Below, one piece after another: positions 49,976-58,505 of a stretch of 64,000 nucleotides of DNA. Origin of the DNA: Streptomyces mirabilis (GTDB lineage: Bacteria > Actinomycetota > Actinomycetes > Streptomycetales > Streptomycetaceae). The stretch's first letter is position 1. The number at the start of each line of letters is the position of its first letter. The DNA lies in NCBI RefSeq assembly GCF_039503195.1, contig NZ_JBCJKP010000001.1:5518001-5582000 (forward strand), in the 5' to 3' direction. The translations under genes and the position numbers were made by a program. The notes under the pieces are model-generated. The model saw nothing but the letters and a program-made list of their open reading frames with translations, made no database searches and was not told the DNA's origin.

Positions 49976-50539
49976 GTGAATCTGGATCACGTCTTCGTCT
50001 GCGGGAACCCGGCCCTCGACTTCGCCGCGACACTCCGCGCTCGCCGCTCGCTGCGGTTCGAGATGCTCGCTTCACCGGACCGCCTCGACGCCTGGTACCT
50101 GGAGTCCGGAGTCGTCGACTCCGTCTCCGCGAGCCAGGACTCCGACGTCGGGCGGGCGACGGCGCTGCGGGAGGCCGTCTACGCGCTGGTCACCGCCCGC
50201 CGGCTGGGCGAGGCGTACGACGACGAGGCCCTGGCCGTGCTGAACGCCGCGGCCCGGAACGCCGCGGCGACACCGCAGCTCACTCCGGCGGGCCGGTGGA
50301 CGGCGGCGACCCCGGAGGAAGCGCTGTCGACGGTGGCGCGGCTCGCCGTCGAGCTGCTGGGCGGACCGGATGTGCCGCTGCTGAAGGAGTGCGGCAACCC
50401 GGAGTGCACCCGGATCTACATCGACCGCTCGCGGGGCATGCGTCGGCAGTGGTGCGGCATGGAGTCCTGCGGCAACAGGATCAAGGCCGCGGCCTACCGC
50501 GCCCGCAAGAGGGAGACGCGGACGGTCGCGACCGCCTGA
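49976..50539 (+). CDS. ABATE/CGNR zinc-finger regulator
   Basis: 187 aa, GTG start. N-terminal ABATE-type domain (FVCGNPALDFAATLRAR ... ATALREAVYALV) and a C-terminal CGNR zinc finger: ECGNPECTRIYIDRSRGMRRQWC, then ESCGNRIKAAAYRAR with four Cys ligands. Likely DNA-binding. The two palindromes directly upstream suggest autoregulation and control of the divergent micro-ORFs. Confidence 0.9.
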   Translation: MNLDHVFVCGNPALDFAATLRARRSLRFEMLASPDRLDAWYLESGVVDSVSASQDSDVGRATALREAVYALVTARRLGEAYDDEALAVLNAAARNAAATPQLTPAGRWTAATPEEALSTVARLAVELLGGPDVPLLKECGNPECTRIYIDRSRGMRRQWCGMESCGNRIKAAAYRARKRETRTVATA

Positions 50540-50564
50540 TCGACGGTCGGCGCCGCGCGCCGGC

Positions 50565-51164
50565 TCAGTCGGAGGCGGCTGACCCCTGCGGCGAGGACGC
50601 CTTCGCCGGCAGTTGGAACCACATGGTCTTGCCGGTGGCGGTGGTGGTGCTGCCCCAGGCCTCGGCGAGCAGGTCGAGCAGGTCGATGCCGCGCCCGCCT
50701 TCCGCGTCGGCGTCGACGACACGCCGTACGGGCCCGGTGGGGTCGGTGTCCTCGACCTCGCACCGCAGGCGGGATTCGCGCACCTGCAGGTTGAGCCGCA
50801 GTGGGCCGCGCGTGTGGCACAGGGCGTTGGTGACCAGTTCGCTGACCAGGAGCTCGGCCGTGTCGGCCAGGTCCCGCAGACCCCAGTCGCCCAGTTGTCC
50901 GGTCACCAGGCGGCGGCCCTGGCGGACCGAGGTCAGCTCCCGCGGCAGGGGCCAGGAGGCGTCCCAGTCGGTGGCACGGCCGCGAGGCGCGTCAAAGGGA
51001 CGTACGGGTGCCAGCGTGCGCGACCAGAGAGCCTGGTGCCGGGCGAACCACGAGGTGAGTGGGGCCTTCCGCCCCGACTCCTCCTGCTCTTCCTGTCGGC
51101 GGCAAAGCCGGGCAACGAGTCCCCTGCGCGGGGTCGCGGTGAGGCCGATGGCCTGGAAGGCCAT
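50565..51164 (-). CDS. RsbW-like ATP-binding regulator
   Basis: 199 aa. N-terminal extension (1-70) without known motif, then a GHKL ATPase: ELVTNALCHTRGPLRL (N-box), CEVEDTDPTGP (G1), EGGRGIDLLDLLAEAWG (G2). Second such protein in the window. Probably a serine kinase switch for a sigma factor or anti-anti-sigma factor elsewhere. Confidence 0.87.
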   Translation of the reverse strand: MAFQAIGLTATPRRGLVARLCRRQEEQEESGRKAPLTSWFARHQALWSRTLAPVRPFDAPRGRATDWDASWPLPRELTSVRQGRRLVTGQLGDWGLRDLADTAELLVSELVTNALCHTRGPLRLNLQVRESRLRCEVEDTDPTGPVRRVVDADAEGGRGIDLLDLLAEAWGSTTTATGKTMWFQLPAKASSPQGSAASD

Positions 51165-51258
51165 GGAGAATCAGTCCCTTCTGGAGCGTCGGCGGCCGTG
51201 GTTGCCGCGGCGGAAGTGCGCCGCTGACGGGGCAGGGCGTGCCTGGCCTCGCATTCGC

Positions 51259-51304
51259 GTAGCACTCGCTACAGTTCAAATATACGCGTAGCGGGCACTA
51301 CAGT
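51259..51304. promoter_or_regulatory. Twin TetR-type operators
   Basis: Two imperfect palindromes, GTAGC-ACTC-GCTAC followed by AGT (51259-51275) and GTAGC-GGGC-ACTAC followed by AGT (51288-51304), 29 bp apart in the gap before the TetR gene. Probably its autoregulatory operator. Confidence 0.6.
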
Positions 51305-51363
51305 AAATACCTCAACGAAAGTAATGAATCGGACACCGCACCTCCGACCGCACGGGAGCCTCC

Positions 51364-51960
51364 ATGCCGCGCCCGCCCGACCCGGCCAAACGACGCGACC
51401 TGCTGGACCGGGTCCGCGAGTACATGATCCGCAATGGCCTGGTGGACCTGTCCCTCCGCCCGCTGGCCCGGGCCCTGGGCACCAGCGACCGCATGCTCCT
51501 GTACTACTTCGGCACCAAGGAACGCATGGTCGCCGAGGCGCTCGCCCTGGACGAGCGGCGACCGCTCCTGCGCACCCGGAGCCTGCTCGGCGTCGTCGAC
51601 GCTCCCAGGGACCCGGCATGGGCCCGCGGCTTCATGGAAGAGGTCTGGCAGCAGTTCGCCGACCCCGACCTGCGCGCCGCGCTCCCCCTCTATCTCGAGA
51701 TCATGGTCACCGGTCTGCTCCACCCCGACCGATACGGACCCGTCATGCGCGACACGCTCGCCGAGTGGACGGGCCTGCTCACCTCCGTCTTCCGCGACAT
51801 GGGCCTGCCCGAGGCGCGAGCGCGCACCGAGGCCGTCCTCCTGGTCGACGCGTGCTTCGGTCTGCTCGTCGCACCCGTGGTCGACAGGGACTGGGACGCG
51901 GCCGACGCGGCCTTCCGCGTCCTCCTCGACCGCCTCGAACCCGGCTGGCGAACCACGTAG
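51364..51960 (+). CDS. TetR-family regulator
   Basis: 198 aa. N-terminal helix-turn-helix (RNGLVDLSLRPLARALGTSDRMLLYYFGTKERMVAEAL) and a helical ligand-binding domain with a Trp-rich AWARGFMEEVWQQF. The twin operators upstream, and the divergent RsbW-like gene, are possible targets. Ligand unknown. Confidence 0.92.
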   Translation: MPRPPDPAKRRDLLDRVREYMIRNGLVDLSLRPLARALGTSDRMLLYYFGTKERMVAEALALDERRPLLRTRSLLGVVDAPRDPAWARGFMEEVWQQFADPDLRAALPLYLEIMVTGLLHPDRYGPVMRDTLAEWTGLLTSVFRDMGLPEARARTEAVLLVDACFGLLVAPVVDRDWDAADAAFRVLLDRLEPGWRTT

Positions 51961-51985
51961 CGAACGCCGCCCCGCTGGGGGAGAC

Positions 51986-52021
51986 GCCGTGGGTGACCCC
52001 GTGGGCGACCCCGTGGGCGAC
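51986..52021. repeat. Three 12-bp tandem repeats
   Basis: GCCGTGGGTGAC, CCCGTGGGCGAC, CCCGTGGGCGAC just after the TetR gene, in non-coding DNA. Confidence 0.85.
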
Positions 52022-52095
52022 GTCGCGCGAGGGGACGTGCGAACCGGTACGTTGGGAATGAAGGGCACCTATCCGCCCCTTGTGGGAGACCCACC

Positions 52096-52605
52096 ATGCG
52101 CAGGATCAGTCAGCGCTGCTTGAGTGCGGTCGCGGGCCTGGCCGCCGCCCTCGTCGTCGCCCCGCCGGCATCGGCCGCGACGTCAACCCCGTACGGCCGA
52201 CCGGACACCCAACCGCGCACGCAGGTGTTCCAGTTGGTCGCCAAACAGACCCAGTCCGAATCCCTCGACCTGGGCAAGAAGGGGCTCAGCCGGGGCGACG
52301 AGCTCGTCATCGCCGAGGACTTGTACCGCGACGGCCGGAGGATCGGCGACCACAGCGTGGTCTGCGTCCATGTCCACCTCGATCCGGACGAGCTCCAGTG
52401 CGTCGGAACCTTCGCTCTGCCGCAGGGGCAGATCGCCTCGCAGGCGCTGCTCCACCTGCCGCCGGCCCCCTCCATCGACATCGCCGTCACCGGCGGTTCG
52501 GGTGCCTTCAGTTCGGCTCGGGGCTACGTCCACACCGTCCCCGCCGGGAAGACGGTACGGAACCTCACCTTCCACCTCACCCTTGACGCCTCATCAGGAA
52601 CCTGA
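52096..52605 (+). CDS. Secreted protein, allene-oxide-cyclase-like barrel
   Basis: 169 aa. Signal peptide (1-28, cut after ASA). The mature part (TQVFQLVAKQTQSESLDLGKKGLSRGDELVIAEDLYRDGRRIGDHSVVCVHV ... SIDIAVTGGSGAFSSARGYV) has the pattern of dirigent/allene-oxide-cyclase-like beta-barrels. No catalytic role is assigned. Confidence 0.72.
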   Translation: MRRISQRCLSAVAGLAAALVVAPPASAATSTPYGRPDTQPRTQVFQLVAKQTQSESLDLGKKGLSRGDELVIAEDLYRDGRRIGDHSVVCVHVHLDPDELQCVGTFALPQGQIASQALLHLPPAPSIDIAVTGGSGAFSSARGYVHTVPAGKTVRNLTFHLTLDASSGT

Positions 52606-52630
52606 CTCCGTCGAGAAGAAAGACATCCGC

Positions 52631-53104
52631 ATGGACCTGAAACTCGAAGTCATCGTGCTGCCTGTCTCCGACGTCGACCGGGCCAGGAGTTTCTACGAGG
52701 CGGCGGGATTCCGGATGGACGCCGACCACGCCGCCCATGACGACTACCGGGTGGTGCAGTTCACGCCGCCCGGCTCCGAATGCGCCATCATCTTCGGCAA
52801 GGGGGTCACCTCCGCCGAGCCCGGTTCGGTCCGGGGCCTGTACCTCATCGTCCCGGACATCGAGAAGGCCCACGCGGAGCTCAGCGGCCGGGGCGTCGAG
52901 ATGAGCGAGGTGTTCCACGACGCCGGAGGGATCTTCCAGCACGGCCACGGCGCCCAGGGGGTCACCTACCAGGGCGGGGAGGCGGAACGGGTGCCCGGCC
53001 CGCACCCCGACCGCGCCGACTACGGCTCCTACGCCACCTTCAGCGACCCGGACGGCAACGGCTGGGTGCTCCAGGAGGTGAGGAAGCGGGCCCCCGGCCG
53101 CTGA
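52631..53104 (+). CDS. VOC-family (glyoxalase-like) protein
   Basis: 157 aa. Two betaalphabetabetabeta modules: KLEVIVLPVSDVDRARSFYEAAGF and YATFSDPDGNGWVLQEV, with candidate metal ligands His and Glu. Could be a dioxygenase, lyase or resistance protein; the substrate cannot be told. Starts 25 bp after the secreted-protein gene. Confidence 0.88.
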   Translation: MDLKLEVIVLPVSDVDRARSFYEAAGFRMDADHAAHDDYRVVQFTPPGSECAIIFGKGVTSAEPGSVRGLYLIVPDIEKAHAELSGRGVEMSEVFHDAGGIFQHGHGAQGVTYQGGEAERVPGPHPDRADYGSYATFSDPDGNGWVLQEVRKRAPGR

Positions 53105-53207
53105 CACCGCGCGCCCGCGACCGCAGAACCAGGCCGAATCCGGAGGCAGGGATGACAGACAGCAACCATGGCCACAGCCATGCCGTTCTCGACGACGGCC
53201 CCTCCTC

Positions 53208-53969
53208 ATGACCGCCGCACCCGGCGTTCCCGGCACCCATCGCCGGTCCGACCTCGCCGACCGGACGGTCGTGGTCATCGGCGCCAGCGCGGGAATCGGA
53301 CTCGAGGCCGCCCGCCAGGTACGTGCGGACGGCGGCCGGTTGGTCCTGGTCGGCCGCAACCCCGAACGGCTGCGGCAGGCCGCCCTGGAGCTGGAACCCG
53401 TCGGCACGGCCGCGTTCGACGCCACCGACACCGACCGCCTCCAGCGGTTCTTCCAGGATCTGGACGGACCGGTCGACCACGTACTGGTCACAGCGGGCGG
53501 CCCCTACTACATGCCGTTGGAGAGCATGGACCTCGCCGACGCCCGCCGTGCCTTCGACGAGCGCATCGCCCTGGCCCTCGGGGTCGCCCTCTACAGCCGT
53601 GACAAGATCCGCGCCGGTGGCACCCTGTTGTTCATCGGAGGCACCGGCGGCCGACGCCCCGGTGTCGGCATGGCCGTGGCGTCGGCCGCCACCGCGGCTC
53701 TGCCCGCCCTCGTCGCCAACCTGGCGCTCGAGATGGCGCCGGTCCGGGTGAATCTCATCGCCGCCGGATTCGTCGACACACCCCTGTCGGCCTCGCTGCT
53801 GGGGGATCGGCTCGACGCCCGGCGCGAGGAACTGCGGACCACGCTTCCCATCCGACGGGTGGTCGGCCCGGCCGACGTCGCCGCTCTCGCCGTACACATC
53901 ATGTGCAACGGCGCGCTCACGGGCGGGACGTACGACATCGACGGCGGCCAGCAACTCCTCCCGCACTGA
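53208..53969 (+). CDS. Atypical short-chain dehydrogenase/reductase
   Basis: 253 aa. Cofactor motif VVIGASAGIGLEAARQ and the C-terminal SDR signature AAGFVDTPLS ... GTYDIDGGQQLLPH are present. The usual catalytic YxxxK is not: the position reads GGRRPGVGMAVASAATAAL. Either a divergent catalytic site or a non-catalytic cofactor-binding protein. The 298 bp downstream (53970-54267) hold no gene I can support. Confidence 0.85.
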   Translation: MTAAPGVPGTHRRSDLADRTVVVIGASAGIGLEAARQVRADGGRLVLVGRNPERLRQAALELEPVGTAAFDATDTDRLQRFFQDLDGPVDHVLVTAGGPYYMPLESMDLADARRAFDERIALALGVALYSRDKIRAGGTLLFIGGTGGRRPGVGMAVASAATAALPALVANLALEMAPVRVNLIAAGFVDTPLSASLLGDRLDARREELRTTLPIRRVVGPADVAALAVHIMCNGALTGGTYDIDGGQQLLPH

Positions 53970-54267
53970 GAACCGCCCGGGGCCAGTCGCCGTTCGGGCA
54001 CCACTGGTCGAGCGCCTCGGGCGTGGGCGACCTGGAGACCGGTCAGGGTGTCCCGCATCCGGATCGGCAGCATCTCCAAGGTGGCCCGGCATCCCTGGGT
54101 CCAGGGAACGTCGGTGGAGATCACCGTGAGCTGACCGCGGCGCCCCGTTTTCGCTGGTCGTGGCAGCGACGGCGCGGTGTGCGTCGGCAGGATGCGCTGC
54201 CTGTAACAGGGGTACCGTGAAATCGTGACCTACGGCGCAAATGCGAAAAAATCTGAAATGTGATGCC

Positions 54268-55137
54268 ATGCCTCGCCGCCGCACCGATTCGTCCAGTGGG
54301 ACCGCAGAGCTGCTGAACACGCTCGGTGATCTCACCGGCCGGATACTGGACCGGATCAAGGTCCAGCAGGCCCGCGTGGAACTCGCTGCCGCGCTGCAGC
54401 GCCAGGTCCTCGCCGCCGAGTTGCCGGTCCTGCCCTATCTGCACGTGGCGGGACGGTACGCACCTGCACGGGACGGGCTGGACATAGGAGGCGACTGGTA
54501 CGACGGTTTCCTCATGCCGGACGGCTCGGTGGGATTCGTGATCGGAGACGTACAGGGCCACGATGTCGAGGCCGCGGCTCTCATGGGGCAGGTGCGTACC
54601 TGTCTGCGCGCCGTCGCCACCGCCACCACGGATCCGGCGGAGGTGCTCCGGCGCACCAACGACCTGCTCGTCGCCATGGACTACGGGCTGTTCGTGACCT
54701 GTTCGTTCCTGCGCTTCGACCCGGTCACGAGCGAGCTCGCCGACGCCCGCGCCGGGCACATCCCGGCCGTCTGGGCCATGGCGGACGGCCGCTGCGACAT
54801 CGTCCTGAACGACGGCGGCCTGCCGCTGGGCATCCGGGCCGGCGAGAGCTACCCGTCGACCCGCCGACCGCTCACCGGCGTGGGCGCCTACGTGCTGCTC
54901 ACCGACGGCGTGGTGGAAGGCCCCAGCTATCCGATCGAGGAAGGCCTCAAGCAGGTGGTCGGCCTGGTCAACGGCGCCTGTCGCACCGACCCCGATGAGC
55001 TGGCCGCGCAGGTGATCAAGGTGGCTGATCTCACCGGCCACAGCGACGACGCCGCGGTCCTCGTCCTTCGTTACGGAGGGCTCCGGGACGAGCGGTGTTC
55101 CGGAGGGTCCCAGGACAAGCGGCAGGGCGAAAGATGA
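54268..55137 (+). CDS. SpoIIE/RsbU-type PP2C serine phosphatase
   Basis: 289 aa from MPRRRTDSS; an ATG 9 codons earlier (54241) lies in AT-rich sequence. Metal-binding motifs GLDIGGDWYDGF, FVIGDVQGHDVEAA and GHSDDAAVLVLR define the SpoIIE domain (about 50-285); the first 45 residues are helical. It would dephosphorylate an anti-anti-sigma factor, opposing RsbW-type kinases such as the two in this window. No own sensor domain; followed by a MASE1 protein. Confidence 0.9.
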   Translation: MPRRRTDSSSGTAELLNTLGDLTGRILDRIKVQQARVELAAALQRQVLAAELPVLPYLHVAGRYAPARDGLDIGGDWYDGFLMPDGSVGFVIGDVQGHDVEAAALMGQVRTCLRAVATATTDPAEVLRRTNDLLVAMDYGLFVTCSFLRFDPVTSELADARAGHIPAVWAMADGRCDIVLNDGGLPLGIRAGESYPSTRRPLTGVGAYVLLTDGVVEGPSYPIEEGLKQVVGLVNGACRTDPDELAAQVIKVADLTGHSDDAAVLVLRYGGLRDERCSGGSQDKRQGER

Positions 55138-55207
55138 GCGGCATGCGTGGCAGGTACGACCCCGGTGCGGCACGCTGCGCCCGGTGTGACCGCTGTGGTG
55201 GGCGAGG

Positions 55208-56212
55208 ATGAGCGATGCGACGCGCGGTGAGGGGCTCCGGCGGTACACCGTCAAGGGCCTGCAGCTGGTTGCCGTCGCGGCCGCCTACTACGGCAGTGCC
55301 AAGATCGGGCTGGAGCAGCAGCTGGTACGAGGGCAGGTCACGCCGCTCTGGCCGCCCACCGGCGTCGCTGTCGTCGTCCTGCTGCTCTGGGGCCTTCGCA
55401 TGTGGCCGGGAATCGCTCTCGGAGCGTTCCTGGTGAACGTGATGCTCGGGCCGTCGATCCTCCCCGTGCTCGCCATCGCGGTCGGCAACACGCTCGCCCC
55501 GGTCTGCGCCTACCTCCTCCTGCGGCGCGTGGGATTCCGTACCGCACTCGACCGGCTGCAGGACGCTCTGGCGCTGGTCTTCCTCGGGGCCCTGAGCGGA
55601 ATGGTGATCAGCGCGACCGTCGGTACGGGAGTCCTGGTGGCCGCCGGCGCGCTGCCGGTCCATGATTTCTGGCCGACCTGGTCGGTGTGGTGGACGGGCG
55701 ACGCGATGGGGGTCCTGGTCATCGCGCCGTTGCTGCTGGCCGCGCGCACCGCTCGATGGCCACGCGGCGCACCCGTCCTGCGCGGGGTCGAGGCGATCGC
55801 CCTGCTGGGCGGCACGGCCGCGGTCAGCGTGCTGGCCACGCACAGCACGATCACCCTTCTCTTTCTCGTCGTCCCCTTCCTGATCTGGGCCGCCTTCCGC
55901 TTCCAGCTGGTCGGCGCCGCGCCCTGTGCGCTGATCGCTTCCGTGATCGCGATCGACGCGGGTGCCGCCGGGGCGGGCCCGTTCGCCAGTCACGATCTCC
56001 TCGCCAAGATGGTCATCCTGCAGGCCTTCAACGGCACCGTGTCACTGACGGCCCTTCTGCTCTCGGCGGTCGTCACCGAGCAGAACCGCACCCTCCAGGA
56101 GATCGAAGAGGCCTGCGGGCGCCTGGCGGAGGCGCTGTCCCGACTCGCGCCGGACGAGACGCTCGACAAGTGGCCGCCTTCCCGCCCGGAGGGGCGGGAT
56201 CAGCAGAAGTAG
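55208..56212 (+). CDS. MASE1-domain membrane sensor without output domain
   Basis: 334 aa with about eight membrane helices in MASE1 pattern (VTPLWPPTGVAVVVLLLWGLRMWPGIALGAFLVN; WSVWWTGDAMGVLVIAPLLL; FRFQLVGAAPCALIASVIA) ending in a short cytoplasmic helix (EQNRTLQEIEEACGRLAEAL). MASE1 is normally fused to a phosphatase, kinase or cyclase. Here the SpoIIE phosphatase is the preceding gene (70 bp apart), so the two may act together. Confidence 0.87.
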   Translation: MSDATRGEGLRRYTVKGLQLVAVAAAYYGSAKIGLEQQLVRGQVTPLWPPTGVAVVVLLLWGLRMWPGIALGAFLVNVMLGPSILPVLAIAVGNTLAPVCAYLLLRRVGFRTALDRLQDALALVFLGALSGMVISATVGTGVLVAAGALPVHDFWPTWSVWWTGDAMGVLVIAPLLLAARTARWPRGAPVLRGVEAIALLGGTAAVSVLATHSTITLLFLVVPFLIWAAFRFQLVGAAPCALIASVIAIDAGAAGAGPFASHDLLAKMVILQAFNGTVSLTALLLSAVVTEQNRTLQEIEEACGRLAEALSRLAPDETLDKWPPSRPEGRDQQK

Positions 56213-56255
56213 CACCGCCCTTGAAAGAGCTACGACGGTGGCATGCCCCGACGCG

Positions 56256-57425
56256 TCAGGTGCCTCTCGCCCGACGGGCCAGGAGTTTGCCCAGTTCCCA
56301 CAGGAGCAGGAGCGCGAGGGCGGTCAGCAGCGCCCAGCCGAACTGCCGTGCGTTGATCTGCGTCGTCCCGAGGATGCGGCGGAAGCCGTCCAGCTGGGTC
56401 ACCAGCACCGCGAGTGCGAACTGGGCCAGTGCCACCCAGTTCATCTGCTTGCTGTAGGTGGACGTCGTCAGCACCGAACCCGTCTCGCTGCGGCACTCGA
56501 ACGCGGCCACGATCAGACAGAGGGCGAAGGCGGTGAACGCGATCGACCGACCGGTCTCGACGCTGTCGAAGTGGGCCTGACCGAGCTTGATCAGTCCGAG
56601 CAGCACGACGGTGATCGCCAGTCCGCCGATTCCGACCGTGACCAGTACGGGCCGGGTGAGCACCGACTCCCCCCGGGACGCGGCCTGCGTCGCATCAGCC
56701 CGGGGCTCTCCTGGTCGAAGCCGAGCGCGAAGCCGTAGGAGGCGTTGACCACGAAGTGGATCCACAGCACCTGCGGCGGGGTGAAGGGTTCACCGGCGGC
56801 GATGTTGAAGACGGTGGCGCCGAGAAAGGTCAGCACGAAGGTGACCAGCAGGAGCAGTACGAAGCGGATGTACTTGGTGAGGTTGTCGTAGATCCTCCTG
56901 CCCTGCTCCACGGCGTAGACGATGGTGGCGAACTTGTCGTCGGAGAGGATCATGCGTCCGGCGTTCTTCGCCACATCCGTGCCGCTGCCCATGGCGATAC
57001 CGATGTCGGCGGCCTTGATGGCGGGCGCGCGCCGTGGCTTTCATCATCGACTGCAGGGCGTTCATCGCGCTCTCGGCCTTGCCCTCCTGACGCAGGCCCA
57101 CGACCGCGTTCAGCAGGGTCAGGACGATCAGCAGGATCGCGGTGGTCCACTGCTGGATGAGCAGTGAGACGATCGCCGCGGCCACGAGGACGATCTGCAG
57201 GTAACTGCGGTACTGCCTGAGGAACCGGCGCCAGGCCGGAGTTCGCCTCTCCTCGGGCAGCGAGTTCGGGCCGTGCGCGCTCAGGAGCTGAGCGGCTCGT
57301 GCCGCGGAGAGACCGACCGCGGGATCGACGTCGAACGCCGCTACGACCTCCTCGGGAGCGTGCGTGCACCAGCTGTCCCCCGAGGCCCGCAGCTGTTCTC
57401 CCACGGAATCCGACCGCACCGTCAT
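56256..57425 (-). pseudogene. Collapsed cation P-type ATPase (P2 type)
   Basis: The N-terminal cation-ATPase domain and first membrane pair (PEEVVAAFDVDPAVGLSAARAAQLLSAHGPNSLPEERRTP ... VVGLRQEGKAESAMNALQSMMKATARA) jump directly to the hinge and C-terminal membrane part (IKAADIGIAMGSGTDVAKNAGRMILSDDKFATIVYAVEQGR ... NIAAGEPFTPPQVLWIHFV). The actuator, DKTGT phosphorylation site and nucleotide domain, roughly 450-500 residues, are gone, and the join is out of frame. A second frameshift lies near 56670 in a run of six C/G. Clearly dead. Confidence 0.88.
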
Positions 57426-57491
57426 CGCTCTGCCTCCGATCCGTGGCCGCGCATGCGTCCGGGCCGGTCGTCCGCCGATCCGACAGGTCCC

Positions 57492-58502
57492 CTAGCCGTG
57501 CTGCTTCTTAGTCTTTGCCTTCGTCTTTGTCTTCTTCGTCTGCCGGTCGGTGGCTTGGGAGGCCGACGGATGCCGGGAGGTGTACGGATCGGCCGGGGCC
57601 CCCGCGGGGGCTTCCTGCTCCAACTCCCGTTTGGCGACGAGCAGCTCGTTCCGCGCCTCTTCCCCCACCTCGGGGTACTGAGGATCGATGTCCATCAGGG
57701 CATGCGCGAGGACCGCCGCCGCGCAGATCCGCGCGAACCACTTCCGGTCCGCCGGCACGACGTACCACGGTGCCCACTTCGTACTCGTGGCCGACAGCAT
57801 CTCGGAGAACGCGTCCTGGTAGTCGTCCCAGCGGCGCCGCTCCCGGACGTCGGCCGCGGAGAACTTCCAGTTCCTCTCCGGCAGGTCGATCCGCTTCAGG
57901 AAGCGGGTGCGCTGCTCCTCCTTGGACAGGTTCAGGAAGATCTTCACCACCTTGAACCCGTTGTCCGTGAGGTAGCGCTCCCAGTGGTTGATCTCCCGGT
58001 AGCGCCGCTCCCATATGCCCGGCCCGAGTGTGTCGTCCGGCAGCTTCTGCCGGACCAGGTTCTCGGGGTGGACTCGCACGACGAGAACCTCCTCGTAGTG
58101 CGAGCGGTTGAAGATGGCGATCTCGCCCCGCGTGGGCAGCCGCTGGGCGTAACGCCACAGGTAGTCGTGGTCGAGTTCCTCGGCGGAGGGCACCTTGAAG
58201 CTGCTGACCCGTACGCCCTGGGGATTGACGCCGCTCATCACGTGGCGGATCGTTCCGTCCTTGCCTCCGGCGTCGAGTGCCTGGAGACAGAGCAGTACGC
58301 CGTACGTGTCCTGGGCGGCCAACCGCTCCTGGTACTCGGCCAGCATCGACACCCCGGTCCGCAGCAGCTCGATCCCGTCCCGCTTCTTCAGACCTGCCTT
58401 GTAGCGAGGATCGAAGTCCCGGTCCAGGCGCACCTTCGACCCCGGTTCCACCCGTAGTGGCCCGATGAAATCCGCGATGCGTTCGGCTCTCTCGTGCGAC
58501 AT
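57492..58502 (-). CDS. ppk2: Polyphosphate kinase 2
   Basis: 336 aa. PPK2 motifs: Walker A LDAGGKDGTIRHVMSGVNPQG (from Asp77), lid and Walker B regions IFNRSHYEEVLVVRVHPE and KIFLNLSKEEQRTRFLKRID, then KFSAADVRERRRWDDYQDAF and WYVVPADRKWFAR. Transfers phosphate between polyphosphate and nucleoside di- or monophosphates. The C-terminal tail is Lys/Thr-rich (KKTKTKAKTKKQ). ATG preferred; GTG one codon upstream is possible. Confidence 0.92.
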   Translation of the reverse strand: MSHERAERIADFIGPLRVEPGSKVRLDRDFDPRYKAGLKKRDGIELLRTGVSMLAEYQERLAAQDTYGVLLCLQALDAGGKDGTIRHVMSGVNPQGVRVSSFKVPSAEELDHDYLWRYAQRLPTRGEIAIFNRSHYEEVLVVRVHPENLVRQKLPDDTLGPGIWERRYREINHWERYLTDNGFKVVKIFLNLSKEEQRTRFLKRIDLPERNWKFSAADVRERRRWDDYQDAFSEMLSATSTKWAPWYVVPADRKWFARICAAAVLAHALMDIDPQYPEVGEEARNELLVAKRELEQEAPAGAPADPYTSRHPSASQATDRQTKKTKTKAKTKKQHG

Positions 58503-58505
58503 CAC

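Noticed and set aside
54000..54124. Minus-strand stretch ISTDVPWTQGCRATLEMLPIRMRDTLTGLQVAHARG that looks slightly protein-like
   Set aside because: No start, no known motif and it runs into the shadow of the SDR gene; too weak to call a remnant.
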